From: Halobellus litoreus
Lineage (GTDB): Archaea > Halobacteriota > Halobacteria > Halobacteriales > Haloferacaceae
Reading direction: 5' to 3'
Assembly: GCF_024464595.1 (NCBI RefSeq)
Contig: NZ_JANHAW010000001.1
Coordinates: 620,001-684,000, forward strand
Length of the DNA: 64,000 nucleotides
Shown piece after piece: positions 1 to 8,633 of the stretch (within the stretch, counting starts at the first letter, position 1; each line of letters opens with the position of its first letter). Under the pieces are notes generated by a model. The model was not told the DNA's origin and searched no databases. It saw only the letters and a program-made list of their open reading frames with translations. The translations under genes were made by a program, and so were the position numbers.

Positions 1-605
1 TTCGCGAGGTCCGACTCGGGGACGTCGACCGTCTCGACGTGCCGCACCCGGTCGTCGTCTTCGATACCGACTTCCACGGAGCGGACCGACGGGGAACCGC
101 TCGGCGCGGTCTCCGGGGTCCCCAGTGCCTCCGTGTTCAGCGTCACCACCGGCGGGCCGCCCTCGAAGCCGAGTTCGGCGTACGCCCGGCCGCCGTAGGC
201 CGGCCGCCCGGCGGTGAGTTCGCCGTCGCGGACCCGGAGGAGGCAGTCGGTGACGCACCCGCCGCGGAGGGCCCGCGACGTCGCCGCGGCGAGATCCGTC
301 CCGTCGGGCGTGTCCGGAAGGAGCACGACCCGCGGCTCGGAGACGGCCGCCGCGAGCGCGGTCGCGCGTGCTCGGACGCCCGCCGCGCCGGCGCGGAACG
401 CCTCCCCGTCCTCGCGGAGGACGTGGACGACCTCGTCCGGGGCTCCCGGCGACAGAGCCGCCGGTGCGGTGAGCCCGTCGAACGCGACGCCGACGACTCG
501 CGGGGAGGTCCCGTCCGCCCCGGACAGTTCGGCCGCGACGCGGTGGGCCTCCTCGAACAGCACCGTCTCCTCGGAGCCCGGGACAACGACGATCGACCCC
601 GTCAT
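1..605 (-). CDS. Electron transfer flavoprotein alpha-subunit-like protein (N-terminal part, cut by window edge)
   Basis: About 201 codons are visible and the frame is still open at base 1. The protein begins MTGSIVVVPGSE and has a mid-region reading RPAYGGRAYAELGF followed by PPVVTLNTEALG. This resembles the EtfA/FixB pattern, in which the N-terminal alpha/beta domain ends in a 'P.YGG.A.A' stretch before a 'P.V.T..P..' strand. The C-terminal FAD-binding domain would lie outside the window. EtfA forms a heterodimer with EtfB and carries electrons between flavoprotein dehydrogenases and the quinone pool. The start ATG overlaps the stop of the upstream oxidoreductase gene (ATGA), so the two are probably co-translated and the reductase may be its redox partner. 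The family call is moderately sure because only half the protein is visible. Confidence 0.6.
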   Translation of the reverse strand, partial: MTGSIVVVPGSEETVLFEEAHRVAAELSGADGTSPRVVGVAFDGLTAPAALSPGAPDEVVHVLREDGEAFRAGAAGVRARATALAAAVSEPRVVLLPDTPDGTDLAAATSRALRGGCVTDCLLRVRDGELTAGRPAYGGRAYAELGFEGGPPVVTLNTEALGTPETAPSGSPSVRSVEVGIEDDDRVRHVETVDVPESDLA

Positions 606-2542
606 GCCGAAAGCTCCCGTGCGAGCATCTCGCCGTCGTAGATCGCCTTGTCTATCAGCCTCGGAGCGACGCAGTCGCCGATCCGGTGGACCGCCCCGTC
701 GACGCCCCGCTCGCGGATCGCTTCGGCGAGCCCGTTACGGGCGCGCCGGCGCTCCGCGACCACGAGCGAGTCCGCGGGTCTCGTCGTCATCTCTTCGGAG
801 TAGACGTTGAGCAACTGCGCGGCGCCGTCCTCGAAACCGATGATCGTGGTGTGGGTCTCGATGTCGACGTCGTTCTCGTACAGCGTCTCCAGGAACGGCG
901 GGACGTTCGTGCCTTCGAGTTGATCGCCGGGGTGATACGAGGTCGTGACGAAGGTCACCTCGCAGTCCTGTTTGTCGAGGAGGTACTCCGCGACGCCGAC
1001 GCCCGCGGCGTGTTTGTTGTTGTCGAAGACGATCACCCTGTCGCCGACCGCCTCCCCGCGGAGCACGTCCCAGGAGCGGTGGACGTCGGGACCCGCGAGG
1101 TCTGGCGCTCGCTCGGTAGCCCCGATCGCGATCACGATGTCGTCCCACGACTCGCCGGCGAGGTCTCCGGCTTCGACTTCGGTGTCCGTCTCGACGGTCA
1201 CGTCGCGGTTGTCGAGTTGGTTGCGGAGGTTCCGGACGGCGTCGCCGAACTCCCGGCGGGAGTCGACCTGGGTCGCGATGTTCGACTGCCCGCCGAGTTC
1301 GGACTCCTTCTCGCGGATCGTCACGTCGTGCCCGAAGTCGGCCGCCGTGACCGCGAAGGAGAGTCCGGCGGGACCGCCCCCGACGACTAACACCTCTCTC
1401 GGGTCCGGGGCCGAATCGAGGTCCTCGATGTGGGGGATGGCCGTCTCGCGGCCCGACCGGGGCGTCTGAATGCAGCCGACGTGACCGTTCGTGTGGATCC
1501 CGCCGAGGCAGTTCTGGTTGCACGCGATGCAGTGGGTCACCTCTTCGTCCTCGCCGCGACGGACCTTGCGGACGGTGTCGGCGTCGCAGATGAGTTGCCG
1601 GCACATCCCGACGAAGTCCGCGTCGCCCGCCTCCAGCACGTCGTTGGCCTTCGTGAGGTCGTTGATACGGCCGGCCGCGATCACCGGTACGTCCAAGAGT
1701 TCCCGCGCCGCGCCGTAGTATTCGGCGGTGTATCCCAGGGGCGCGTGCATCGGGGCGTCCGTGATGTGGAGCTTCGAGATCGTGGCGATGTCGGAGTCCA
1801 GGAAGTCCAGGCTGGGGTGGAGGCGGCGGATCACCTCGACGGCGTAGTCGTAGTCGTAGCCGCCGTCTTCCATCTCGTCGAGTGTCAGGCGGATGCCGAC
1901 CGGGAAGTCCTCGCCCACGCGGTCGCGGATCGCCTCGACGACTTCGTTCACCAACCGGACCCGGTTGTCGATCGACCCGCCGTACCTGTCCGAGCGAGTG
2001 TTGTACTTCGGCGAGATGAACTGCCGGAGGATCCCGTCGTGACCGGCCTTGAGTTCGATCCCGTCGAGTCCGCCCTCCTGAACGTGTTCTGCGGTCTTCG
2101 CGAAGCCGAGGATGACCTCCTCGATGTCCGCCTGTTCCATCCGCTTGGGCATCTCGTACCCGTACTCGGAGGGGACCGCCGAGGGTGCCCACGTCTCGCG
2201 CATCGCGTGTTCGCCCGAGTCCTCGCCGCCGGTATGCTGCAGTTGCGCGAACACCTTCGTTCCGTGTTTATGACAGGCGGCGGATATCATTTTCAGGCGT
2301 GGAACGACGTCGGGATCGTACCCGGAGGCGTACATCGGATTGGAAGCGCTCGGATGGACCAGCATACTCGACGGTCCGATGATGAGGCCGACGCCCCCGC
2401 GGGCCCGGGCCTCGTAGTACGCCGCGTCGCGCTCCGTCGGCAGACCGTCCTCCGCGAACCCGGTCTCGTGGGCGAGAAAGACCGTCCGATTGGGAACGGT
2501 CACCGATCCGATTCGACGGGGGGTGAACAGCATTTCTGACAT
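602..2542 (-). CDS. NADH:flavin oxidoreductase / 2,4-dienoyl-CoA-reductase-like (OYE + 4Fe-4S + pyridine-nucleotide domain)
   Basis: 646 residues. Residues 1-330 form an Old Yellow Enzyme TIM barrel (QLQHTGG near 100, AGHDGILRQFISP near 166-178, with the substrate-pocket His at 168). A 4Fe-4S motif follows with Cys 338, 341, 345 and 357. A C-terminal FAD/NAD(P)-binding region has GGGPAG at 388-393. This architecture is shared by 2,4-dienoyl-CoA reductase FadH, trimethylamine dehydrogenase and the bile-acid enzymes BaiCD/BaiH, and the length is normal for the group. It probably passes electrons from a nicotinamide via FAD and the cluster to FMN and reduces an activated C=C bond. It overlaps the EtfA-like gene by 4 nt. 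The substrate cannot be read from the sequence. Confidence 0.85.
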   Translation of the reverse strand: MSEMLFTPRRIGSVTVPNRTVFLAHETGFAEDGLPTERDAAYYEARARGGVGLIIGPSSMLVHPSASNPMYASGYDPDVVPRLKMISAACHKHGTKVFAQLQHTGGEDSGEHAMRETWAPSAVPSEYGYEMPKRMEQADIEEVILGFAKTAEHVQEGGLDGIELKAGHDGILRQFISPKYNTRSDRYGGSIDNRVRLVNEVVEAIRDRVGEDFPVGIRLTLDEMEDGGYDYDYAVEVIRRLHPSLDFLDSDIATISKLHITDAPMHAPLGYTAEYYGAARELLDVPVIAAGRINDLTKANDVLEAGDADFVGMCRQLICDADTVRKVRRGEDEEVTHCIACNQNCLGGIHTNGHVGCIQTPRSGRETAIPHIEDLDSAPDPREVLVVGGGPAGLSFAVTAADFGHDVTIREKESELGGQSNIATQVDSRREFGDAVRNLRNQLDNRDVTVETDTEVEAGDLAGESWDDIVIAIGATERAPDLAGPDVHRSWDVLRGEAVGDRVIVFDNNKHAAGVGVAEYLLDKQDCEVTFVTTSYHPGDQLEGTNVPPFLETLYENDVDIETHTTIIGFEDGAAQLLNVYSEEMTTRPADSLVVAERRRARNGLAEAIRERGVDGAVHRIGDCVAPRLIDKAIYDGEMLARELSA

Positions 2543-2563
2543 AGTCTAACGATCGTCGGGATC

Positions 2564-2574
2564 TATCATATTCT
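2564..2574 (-). promoter_or_regulatory. Box A candidate for the OYE/EtfA transcript
   Basis: An AT-rich stretch (AGAATATGATA on the minus strand) lies about 26 nt upstream of the ATG at 2542. That is the normal distance for a leaderless haloarchaeal transcript. It is read by eye only. Confidence 0.4.
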
Positions 2575-2626
2575 ATCGGGAGCGAAGATAAATATGTGTC
2601 TCCCGTGACACGGCTGCCGGCGGTAC

Positions 2627-2636
2627 TTGTTTATGC
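2627..2636 (+). promoter_or_regulatory. Box A candidate for the vWA/AAA+ chelatase gene
   Basis: TTGTTTATGC lies about 31 nt before the ATG at 2663. The upstream TTG at 2627 falls inside this element, which argues for translation starting at 2663. Confidence 0.4.
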
Positions 2637-2662
2637 TCTCACATCTTGACTGTATTATTGGG

Positions 2663-4708
2663 ATGAATTCGGGGTACCCCTTTGCAGCGATCGTCGACCA
2701 GGCCGCGATGAAGCGCGCGCTCCTGGTCAACGTCGTGAACCCGACCGTCAGCGGTGTCCTGCTCCGCGGGGAACGCGGCACGGGGAAATCGACCGCCGTT
2801 CGCGCGCTCGCGGAGGTTCTCCCCGAGCGCGAGGTCGTGACCGACTGCCCCTACGGGTGTCCGCCGGACGACGTCGAACGGATGTGCGAGACGTGTCGCG
2901 AACGCGTCGAGCGGGGCGAGGAGTTGCCCACCGAACGACGCGAAATGCGCGTCGTGGACCTTCCGCTGAACGCCTCCGAAGACCGCGTCGTCGGCAGCAT
3001 CGACCTCCAGTCGGCCGTCAGCGAGGGGACCGCCCGCTTCGAGCCGGGGATCCTCGCGGAGGCGAACCGGAACGTCCTCTACGTCGACGAGGTGAACCTC
3101 CTCGACGACCACATCGTCGACGTCCTCTTAGACGCCGCGGCGATGGGCGAGAACGTCGTCGAACGCGAGGGCGTCTCCCTCCGCCACCCGGCGGACTTCG
3201 TGCTGGTCGGCACGATGAACCCCGAGGAGGGAGGACTCAGGCCGCAACTGCTGGATCGATTCGACATCGTGGTCGATCTCACGGCGGTCGACGATCCCGA
3301 CGAACGGATCGAAATCGCCGACCGTCGCGAACGGTTCGACGCCGATCCGGACGGCTTTCGCCGCGAATTTCGCGACGAACAACGCGAACTGCGGGCGCGG
3401 ATCCGGGAGGCCCGCGAGCGGGTCGAAGCCGTCGAGATCGACGAGGAATTGCTCCACGACGCCTCCTACGAGGCGCTTCGACAGCGCGCGCACGGGATGC
3501 GAGCCGACATCGCCGTCGAGCGCGTCGCTCGCGGAATCGCCGCTCTCGACGGCGCGGCGGCCGTCGACTCCGCCCACGTGGCGGAGGCGCAGTATTTCGC
3601 GTTCCCCCACCGCGTGGAGGGCGTCGGCGAGATGACGTTCGGCGATGGCGCGCTCGCCACCGGGAGCGACGAGGAGGACGCGGAGGGCGACGACGACGAG
3701 GACAGCGAAGCGGACGGCGACGAGGACGTCGACACCGAAGGCGGCGGGATCCCCATCGTCGAAGGGGAGGACTCCTACGGCGTGGATCCGACGGCGATCG
3801 ATCCGCCCAAAGACCGCACGATGCGGGACGACCTCGCTCGTCGGACGCCCTCTCGGGTCGACGTCAGGAGCGGTCGGTACGTTCGATCGCGGCAGCAAGA
3901 GGACGTCGACGACGTCGCCATCGACGCGACCGTCCGCGCGGCGGCACCGCATCAGAAACGACGGGCCGCGGGTCGAGCGGCCGACGAAGCGGGCACGGCC
4001 GACGAGGGGGACGCGAACGCGCGTCCCTCCGGGATCGAGATCGAACCACGGGACCTCAGACAGAAGCTCCGCGAACGCACCGCCAGGTCGCTCGTGGTGT
4101 TCGTCGTCGACGCCAGCGGAAGCGTGATGAGCGGCCGGCAGATGATGGAGACCAAACGGGGGCTGCTCTCGCTCGTCGAGGACGCCTACCGGGCCCGCGA
4201 CCGGGTGGCGGTCGTCGTCTTCCGCGGCGAGGACGCCTTCACGCTCGTCGAACCGACGCGGAACCACCGGATGGCCAGAGCCGCCGTTTCGGGGCTGACT
4301 GTCGGTGGAAACACGCCGCTGGCCCACGGGCTGGTCGAGGCCTATCAGCTGGTACAACGGGAGCGGCGGCGCGATCAGGACCTCTACCCGCTGGTCGTCC
4401 TGCTGTCGGACGGACAGTCGAACATCGCGTACCGCGAGGACGGGGACGCGAAAGCGGACGCGTTCCGCGCGGCAGCGCTGTTCGACGAACACGACATCCC
4501 GTCGGTCTTCGTGGACACCGGCTACGAACTCGATACCACGCCAGACGAGATCTGGACCGACCGGAAGGCCCGGCGGATGAAGCGCAAGCGGTTCGAACGG
4601 AACCAGACGTTCGCCGAGACGATGGGGGCCGACTACCTCCCGCTGGTCGAACTCCCCCGCGAGGCGACGCTTCCGACCGACCGCGACGAGGAGGGACAGA
4701 CGGCGTGA
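2663..4708 (+). CDS. Magnesium-chelatase-type ATPase with C-terminal vWA domain (ChlI-ChlD fusion)
   Basis: 681 residues from the ATG chosen at 2663 (MNSGYPFAAIVDQ), the usual N-terminus of this family. Walker A GERGTGKS is at 36-43 and Walker B VLYVDE at 138-143. A four-Cys insert (Cys 62, 66, 75, 78) probably binds zinc. An Asp/Glu-rich linker covers about 334-365. A vWA domain starts near 475 with the MIDAS motif DASGS at 483-487, followed by a Thr in GGNTPLAHG and an Asp in LLSDGQSN. The ChlI and ChlD halves of metal chelatases drive ATP-dependent Mg or Co insertion into tetrapyrroles together with a large CobN/ChlH subunit. None is encoded in the window, so the metal and partner are unknown. 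The N-terminal third is duplicated in the next gene. Confidence 0.85.
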   Translation: MNSGYPFAAIVDQAAMKRALLVNVVNPTVSGVLLRGERGTGKSTAVRALAEVLPEREVVTDCPYGCPPDDVERMCETCRERVERGEELPTERREMRVVDLPLNASEDRVVGSIDLQSAVSEGTARFEPGILAEANRNVLYVDEVNLLDDHIVDVLLDAAAMGENVVEREGVSLRHPADFVLVGTMNPEEGGLRPQLLDRFDIVVDLTAVDDPDERIEIADRRERFDADPDGFRREFRDEQRELRARIREARERVEAVEIDEELLHDASYEALRQRAHGMRADIAVERVARGIAALDGAAAVDSAHVAEAQYFAFPHRVEGVGEMTFGDGALATGSDEEDAEGDDDEDSEADGDEDVDTEGGGIPIVEGEDSYGVDPTAIDPPKDRTMRDDLARRTPSRVDVRSGRYVRSRQQEDVDDVAIDATVRAAAPHQKRRAAGRAADEAGTADEGDANARPSGIEIEPRDLRQKLRERTARSLVVFVVDASGSVMSGRQMMETKRGLLSLVEDAYRARDRVAVVVFRGEDAFTLVEPTRNHRMARAAVSGLTVGGNTPLAHGLVEAYQLVQRERRRDQDLYPLVVLLSDGQSNIAYREDGDAKADAFRAAALFDEHDIPSVFVDTGYELDTTPDEIWTDRKARRMKRKRFERNQTFAETMGADYLPLVELPREATLPTDRDEEGQTA

Positions 4709-4826
4709 CCCGGTCCCGGGGCGTCCGGTCGTCGGACGCGAGGCGATTCCCGTTCGGCGCACGGGGCCGGACCCGAAGAGCCGTGCCGAACCGGAGCGCG
4801 CAGCGAGTCACTGGAGGCCGTAACTG

Positions 4827-5924
4827 ATGACAAACAGAGAGACGAACGGACCCGAGACCGCGGAGATCGAGGCACAGTCGACGAACCGGACGTTCCCCTT
4901 CACGGCCATCGTCGATCAGGGGGAAATGAAGCGCGCGCTCCTCCTCAACGCCATCAACCCGGACATCGGCGGCGTGCTGATTCGCGGGGAGCGCGGGACG
5001 GCGAAGTCGACCGCCGTCCGAGCGCTCGCCGACGTCCTTCCGTCCCGGGAGGTGGTCGCCGACTGCCCCTACGGGTGTCCGCCCCACGACCACGACCGGA
5101 TGTGTGCAGAGTGTCGCGATCGGACCGAGCGCGGCGAGGAGTTGCCCACCGAGGAGCGCCGGATGCGCGTCGTGGACCTCCCGCTGAACGCCTCCGAGGA
5201 CCGCGTCGTCGGCAGCATCGACCTCGAACGCGCGGTCCAGGAGGGCGAGCGCGACTTCGAGCCGGGGATCCTCGCGGAGGCGAACCGGAACGTCCTCTAC
5301 GTCGACGAGGTGAACCTCCTCGACGACCACATCGTCGACGTCCTCTTAGACGCCGCGGCGATGGGCGAGAACATCGTCGAACGCGAGGGCGTGTCGTTCC
5401 GTCACCCCGCCGAGTTCATCCTGGTCGGCACGATGAACCCCGAGGAGGGCGACCTGCGCCCGCAGCTGCTGGATCGGTTCGGCCTCGTCGTCGACGTCGA
5501 GGGGGTGAGCGAGGTGGACGACCGCGTGGAGATCAGTCGCCGACGCGCCGCGTTCGACGCCGATCCCGAAGCCTTCCGCGAGGGCTACGAGGACCAACAG
5601 ACGGCACTCCGCGCGGACATCGTCGCGGCCGGCGAGCGGTTGGCGGACGTGACGCTCGGCGACGACGTCGCGAGGCTGATCGCGGGAGTGAACATCGAAC
5701 TCGACGTCGACGGCCATCGAGGCGACATCACGCTTCGGCGGGCGGCGCGAACCCTGGCCGCCCTCGAAGGCGACTCCACGGTGTCGCCTTCGACGGTCCG
5801 TCGCGTGGCGCGGCTGGCGCTACAGCACCGCCTGCAGCGGCTCCCCTTCGAAGAGGAGGAAACGGACGTGATGACCGCGTTCCACGACGTTCGGCGCGAA
5901 CTCGGTCTGGAAGACTGGGAGTGA
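4827..5924 (+). CDS. Magnesium-chelatase ChlI-type AAA+ ATPase
   Basis: 365 residues: a stand-alone version of the AAA+ module of the preceding gene. Walker A GERGTAKS lies at 54-61, the same four-Cys insert at Cys 80, 84, 93 and 96, and Walker B VLYVDE about 60 residues later. The first 20 residues are an extra hydrophilic extension. It ends after the AAA+ lid, with no vWA domain. It follows the vWA gene by 118 nt on the same strand and probably belongs to the same unit. ChlI proteins form hexameric rings that act on ChlD-type rings, so the pair could form a two-ring motor. A 118-bp block is identical between the genes (3037-3154 and 5255-5372), pointing to recent duplication or gene conversion. 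Confidence 0.85.
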   Translation: MTNRETNGPETAEIEAQSTNRTFPFTAIVDQGEMKRALLLNAINPDIGGVLIRGERGTAKSTAVRALADVLPSREVVADCPYGCPPHDHDRMCAECRDRTERGEELPTEERRMRVVDLPLNASEDRVVGSIDLERAVQEGERDFEPGILAEANRNVLYVDEVNLLDDHIVDVLLDAAAMGENIVEREGVSFRHPAEFILVGTMNPEEGDLRPQLLDRFGLVVDVEGVSEVDDRVEISRRRAAFDADPEAFREGYEDQQTALRADIVAAGERLADVTLGDDVARLIAGVNIELDVDGHRGDITLRRAARTLAALEGDSTVSPSTVRRVARLALQHRLQRLPFEEEETDVMTAFHDVRRELGLEDWE

Positions 5925-6035
5925 TCGCCCGCAGTTCTAGTTGCAGTTACACATTCTCGTCCGTCCGGCCGCTCGGTCGTATTCGACCGCCGGGGCGTGG
6001 GTTTCATCGCCGCGGTAATGGTTAGCTATCCCACA

Positions 6036-6046
6036 TTCTTATAACA
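6036..6046 (+). promoter_or_regulatory. Box A candidate for the SDR array
   Basis: TTCTTATAAC lies in the otherwise empty 187-nt gap before the first SDR. The ATG at 6112 is about 70 nt downstream, so this transcript would have a short leader. A GGTGA ribosome-binding site sits at 6102-6106. Confidence 0.4.
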
Positions 6047-6111
6047 TCTGAAAATCATAATCTACTTTGGGGATAGATACGTCGCCAGACGATCAGTCCC
6101 CGGTGAAACCT

Positions 6112-6933
6112 ATGCCAGCATACGATTTCGAGGGCCAGGTCGCGTTCGTCACCGGCGGCGGACGGGGCCAGGGACGGTCGCACGCACAGCACTACGCCAG
6201 ACACGGTGCCGACGTCGTCGTCACCGACATCGCCCACAACGTCGAGACGAACCCGTACGACCTCAGCACAAGCGACGATCTCGCGGAGACGGCCAGCCTC
6301 GTCGAGGCGGAGGGACAGGAAGCCCTCACCGTCGAGATGGACGTACGCGAGGAAGCCGAGGTCGAGGCGGCCGTCGAGGAGGCGCTCGACGAGTTCGGTC
6401 GCATCGACATCCTTGCGAACAACGCCGGGATCTTCAACGCCGCCGATATGACGGAGATGCCCGAGCAGCAGTGGGACGAGATGATCGACACGAACCTCAA
6501 GGGCGTCTGGCTCTGTGCGAAACACGTCGGCAAGCACTTCATCGACCGCGGCGACGGCGGGAAAATCGTCTCCACGTCGTCGGCCGCCGGACTCGTCGGG
6601 ACTCCCTCGGCGGGCCACTACGTGGCGACGAAACACGGCGTGATCGGACTGACGAAGACGCTGGCGCTCGAACTCGCCGAGTACGACGTCAACGTCAACG
6701 CCGTCTGCCCGACCGGCGTCCACACCCAGATGATCGCGGGGTTCTCCGAGGCCTACGGCGAGGAGATGATGGAAGAGATGGGTGCGTTCAGCGGCCCGTG
6801 GAGCGTCTTCGAGGGCGTCGAGATGATCGACTCCGAAGACATCAGCGAGGCGTATATGTGGCTCTCCAGCGACGCCGCTCGCTACGTCACCGGCATAGCG
6901 CTTCCGGTCGACGCAGGAATGACCGCAAAGTGA
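6112..6933 (+). CDS. Short-chain dehydrogenase/reductase, array copy 1
   Basis: 273 residues from ATG 6112, the start that aligns with the other copies. The cofactor motif TGGGRGQG is at 14-21, NNAG at 103-106, the tetrad Asn at 128, and the catalytic Ser157-Tyr170-Lys174. An acidic residue (Asp39) at the end of beta-2 suggests NAD rather than NADP. The GQGRSHA signature and the long insert after beta-2 (about residues 40-70) resemble the mycofactocin-coupled SDR subfamily, which holds its NAD tightly. No mycofactocin biosynthesis genes are visible here. It likely oxidises a secondary alcohol or reduces a ketone in the cytoplasm. It is the first gene of a tight seven-gene array, with a 4-nt gap to copy 2. 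Confidence 0.88.
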   Translation: MPAYDFEGQVAFVTGGGRGQGRSHAQHYARHGADVVVTDIAHNVETNPYDLSTSDDLAETASLVEAEGQEALTVEMDVREEAEVEAAVEEALDEFGRIDILANNAGIFNAADMTEMPEQQWDEMIDTNLKGVWLCAKHVGKHFIDRGDGGKIVSTSSAAGLVGTPSAGHYVATKHGVIGLTKTLALELAEYDVNVNAVCPTGVHTQMIAGFSEAYGEEMMEEMGAFSGPWSVFEGVEMIDSEDISEAYMWLSSDAARYVTGIALPVDAGMTAK

Positions 6934-6937
6934 GACG

Positions 6938-7762
6938 ATGCCAGAATACGACTTCGACGGCAAGGTGGCGTTCGTCACCGGGGCCGCACACGGCCAGGGC
7001 GAATCGCACGCGGTCGAGTACGCACGGCACGGCGCAGACGTCGTGGCGCTCGACCTCGGAGAGAACAAGGAGACGGTCCCGTACGACCTCGGGACCGACG
7101 ACGAACTCGAGGCGACCGCCGAGGCGGTTCGTGAACACGGTCAGGAAGCGCTGACGGTCAAAGCCGACGTCTCCGAGGAGGCCGAGGTCGCGGCGGCCGT
7201 CGAGGCGGCAGTCGACGAGTTCGGGAAGATCGACATCCTCGCGAACAACGCCGGGATCGAGTCGTTCGCCGACGCGGTCGAACTCGACGAGCGGATGTGG
7301 GACGAACTCCTGGGGACCAACCTGAAGGGGATCTGGCTCTGCGCGAAACACGTCGGCAAGCACTTCATCGACCGCGGCGACGGCGGCAAGATCGTCAACA
7401 CCGCCTCAGTGTCGGGAATGACTGGGATCCCGCTCGGCAACGCCCACTACGTCTCCGCGAAGTGGGGCGTCCGCGGGTTGACGAAGACGCTGGCGCTCGA
7501 ACTCGCCGAGTACGACGTCAACGTCAACGCGGTCGCCCCGGGCGGGGTCGACACCCCGATGGTCACCGGGATAATGGAGGCCTACGGCGAGGAGATGCTC
7601 GCCGAGTCGCAGGCGCTCTCCGGCCCGTGGAACGTGTTCGACGAGGAGGGGATGCAGGACGCACAGTCGATCACGGACGCCTACATGTGGCTCTCCAGCG
7701 ACGCCGCCCGTTACGTCACCGGGATCACCCTCCCGGTCGATGCCGGGTTCACGGCGAAATGA
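6938..7762 (+). CDS. Short-chain dehydrogenase/reductase, array copy 2
   Basis: 274 residues. TGAAHGQG is at 14-21, NNAG at 103-106, Asn128, Ser157, and YVSAK (Tyr171, Lys175). The single extra residue lies between Ser and Tyr (IPLGNAHY). This copy differs most within the array. It has GESHAVEYA instead of GRSHAQHYA, A-L-D at the end of beta-2 (ADVVALDL), and a different end of the substrate lid (MQDAQSITDAY rather than the DISEAY found in the others). It starts 4 nt after copy 1, so the two are almost certainly translated from one message. It is expected to be an NAD-dependent alcohol/ketone oxidoreductase with its own substrate preference. Confidence 0.88.
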   Translation: MPEYDFDGKVAFVTGAAHGQGESHAVEYARHGADVVALDLGENKETVPYDLGTDDELEATAEAVREHGQEALTVKADVSEEAEVAAAVEAAVDEFGKIDILANNAGIESFADAVELDERMWDELLGTNLKGIWLCAKHVGKHFIDRGDGGKIVNTASVSGMTGIPLGNAHYVSAKWGVRGLTKTLALELAEYDVNVNAVAPGGVDTPMVTGIMEAYGEEMLAESQALSGPWNVFDEEGMQDAQSITDAYMWLSSDAARYVTGITLPVDAGFTAK

Positions 7763-7780
7763 AACGAACAACACAGAACG

Positions 7781-8602
7781 ATGCCAGAATACGACTTCAG
7801 CGGCAAGGTCGCGTTCGTCACCGGGGCCGCACACGGCCAGGGACGGTCGCACGCACAGCACTACGCGAAACACGGCGCCGACGTCGTCGTCACTGACGTC
7901 GGCCACAACCTCGATTCCGTTCCCTACGATATGGGGACGACCGAGGAACTGGAGGAAACGGCCGACATCGTCGAGGACGAGGGGCAGGAAGCGCTCGCCA
8001 TACAGCTGGACGTCCGCGAGGAAGACCAGGTCGAAGCCGCCGTCGAGGAGGCGCTCGACGAGTTCGGCCGCATCGACTTCCTCGCGAACAACGCCGGGAT
8101 TTGGCCGGCCGCGGATATGACGGAGATGGACGAGGCGATGTGGGACGTCGTCGTCGACACGATCCTGAAAGGGGTGTGGTTGTGTTCGAAGCACGTCGGG
8201 CAACATTTCATCGACCGCGGCGACGGCGGCAAGATCGTCTCGACCTCCTCGACGGCCGGCCTGGTCGGCGCGCCCGGCGCCGGTCACTACGTCGCCGGCA
8301 AGCACGGCGTGATCGGACTGACGAAGACGCTGGCGCTGGAACTCGCCGAGTACGACGTCAACGTCAACGCCGTCTGTCCGACGGCGCTCGATAGCCCGGG
8401 AATGCAGAACTACATCGAATCGTACGGCCCGGAGATGCTCGAAGAGATGGGCGAGTTGATCGGTCCGATGAACGTCTTCGAACCGGGCGAGATGATCGAC
8501 TCCGAAGACATCAGCGAGGCGTATATGTGGCTCTCCAGCGACGCCGCACGCTACGTCACCGGGATCGCATTACCCGTCGACGCCGGGGCGACCGCGAAGT
8601 AA
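7781..8602 (+). CDS. Short-chain dehydrogenase/reductase, array copy 3 (tetrad Asn replaced by Ile)
   Basis: 273 residues with TGAAHGQG at 14-21, NNAG at 103-106, Ser157, Tyr170 and Lys174. The Asn of the SDR catalytic tetrad (position 128 in copies 1, 2, 4, 5 and 6, in DTNLKG) is Ile here (DTILKG). This copy pairs with copy 7. Both have an aromatic W-P after NNAG, VCPTA-D-PG after the active site, and a PGEM loop near the C-terminus. Loss of the Asn may slow proton relay or mark a changed active site; Ser, Tyr and Lys are intact. It lies 18 nt after copy 2 and 31 nt before copy 4 on the same transcript. Confidence 0.87.
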   Translation: MPEYDFSGKVAFVTGAAHGQGRSHAQHYAKHGADVVVTDVGHNLDSVPYDMGTTEELEETADIVEDEGQEALAIQLDVREEDQVEAAVEEALDEFGRIDFLANNAGIWPAADMTEMDEAMWDVVVDTILKGVWLCSKHVGQHFIDRGDGGKIVSTSSTAGLVGAPGAGHYVAGKHGVIGLTKTLALELAEYDVNVNAVCPTALDSPGMQNYIESYGPEMLEEMGELIGPMNVFEPGEMIDSEDISEAYMWLSSDAARYVTGIALPVDAGATAK

Positions 8603-8633
8603 CGACAGGAAAACCGGAACGAGACACAGGAAA

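Noticed and set aside
2857-4827. A long second reading frame across the chelatase gene, and similar long frames opposite the SDR array and the OYE genes
   Set aside because: They are rich in Arg, Gly, Pro and Ser, lack any family motif, and overlap well-supported genes. This is normal for GC-rich haloarchaeal DNA.
2663-5924. Naming the two ATPases as cobalt chelatase subunits for cobalamin
   Set aside because: No cobalamin or CobN gene is in the window, so the metal and pathway cannot be claimed.
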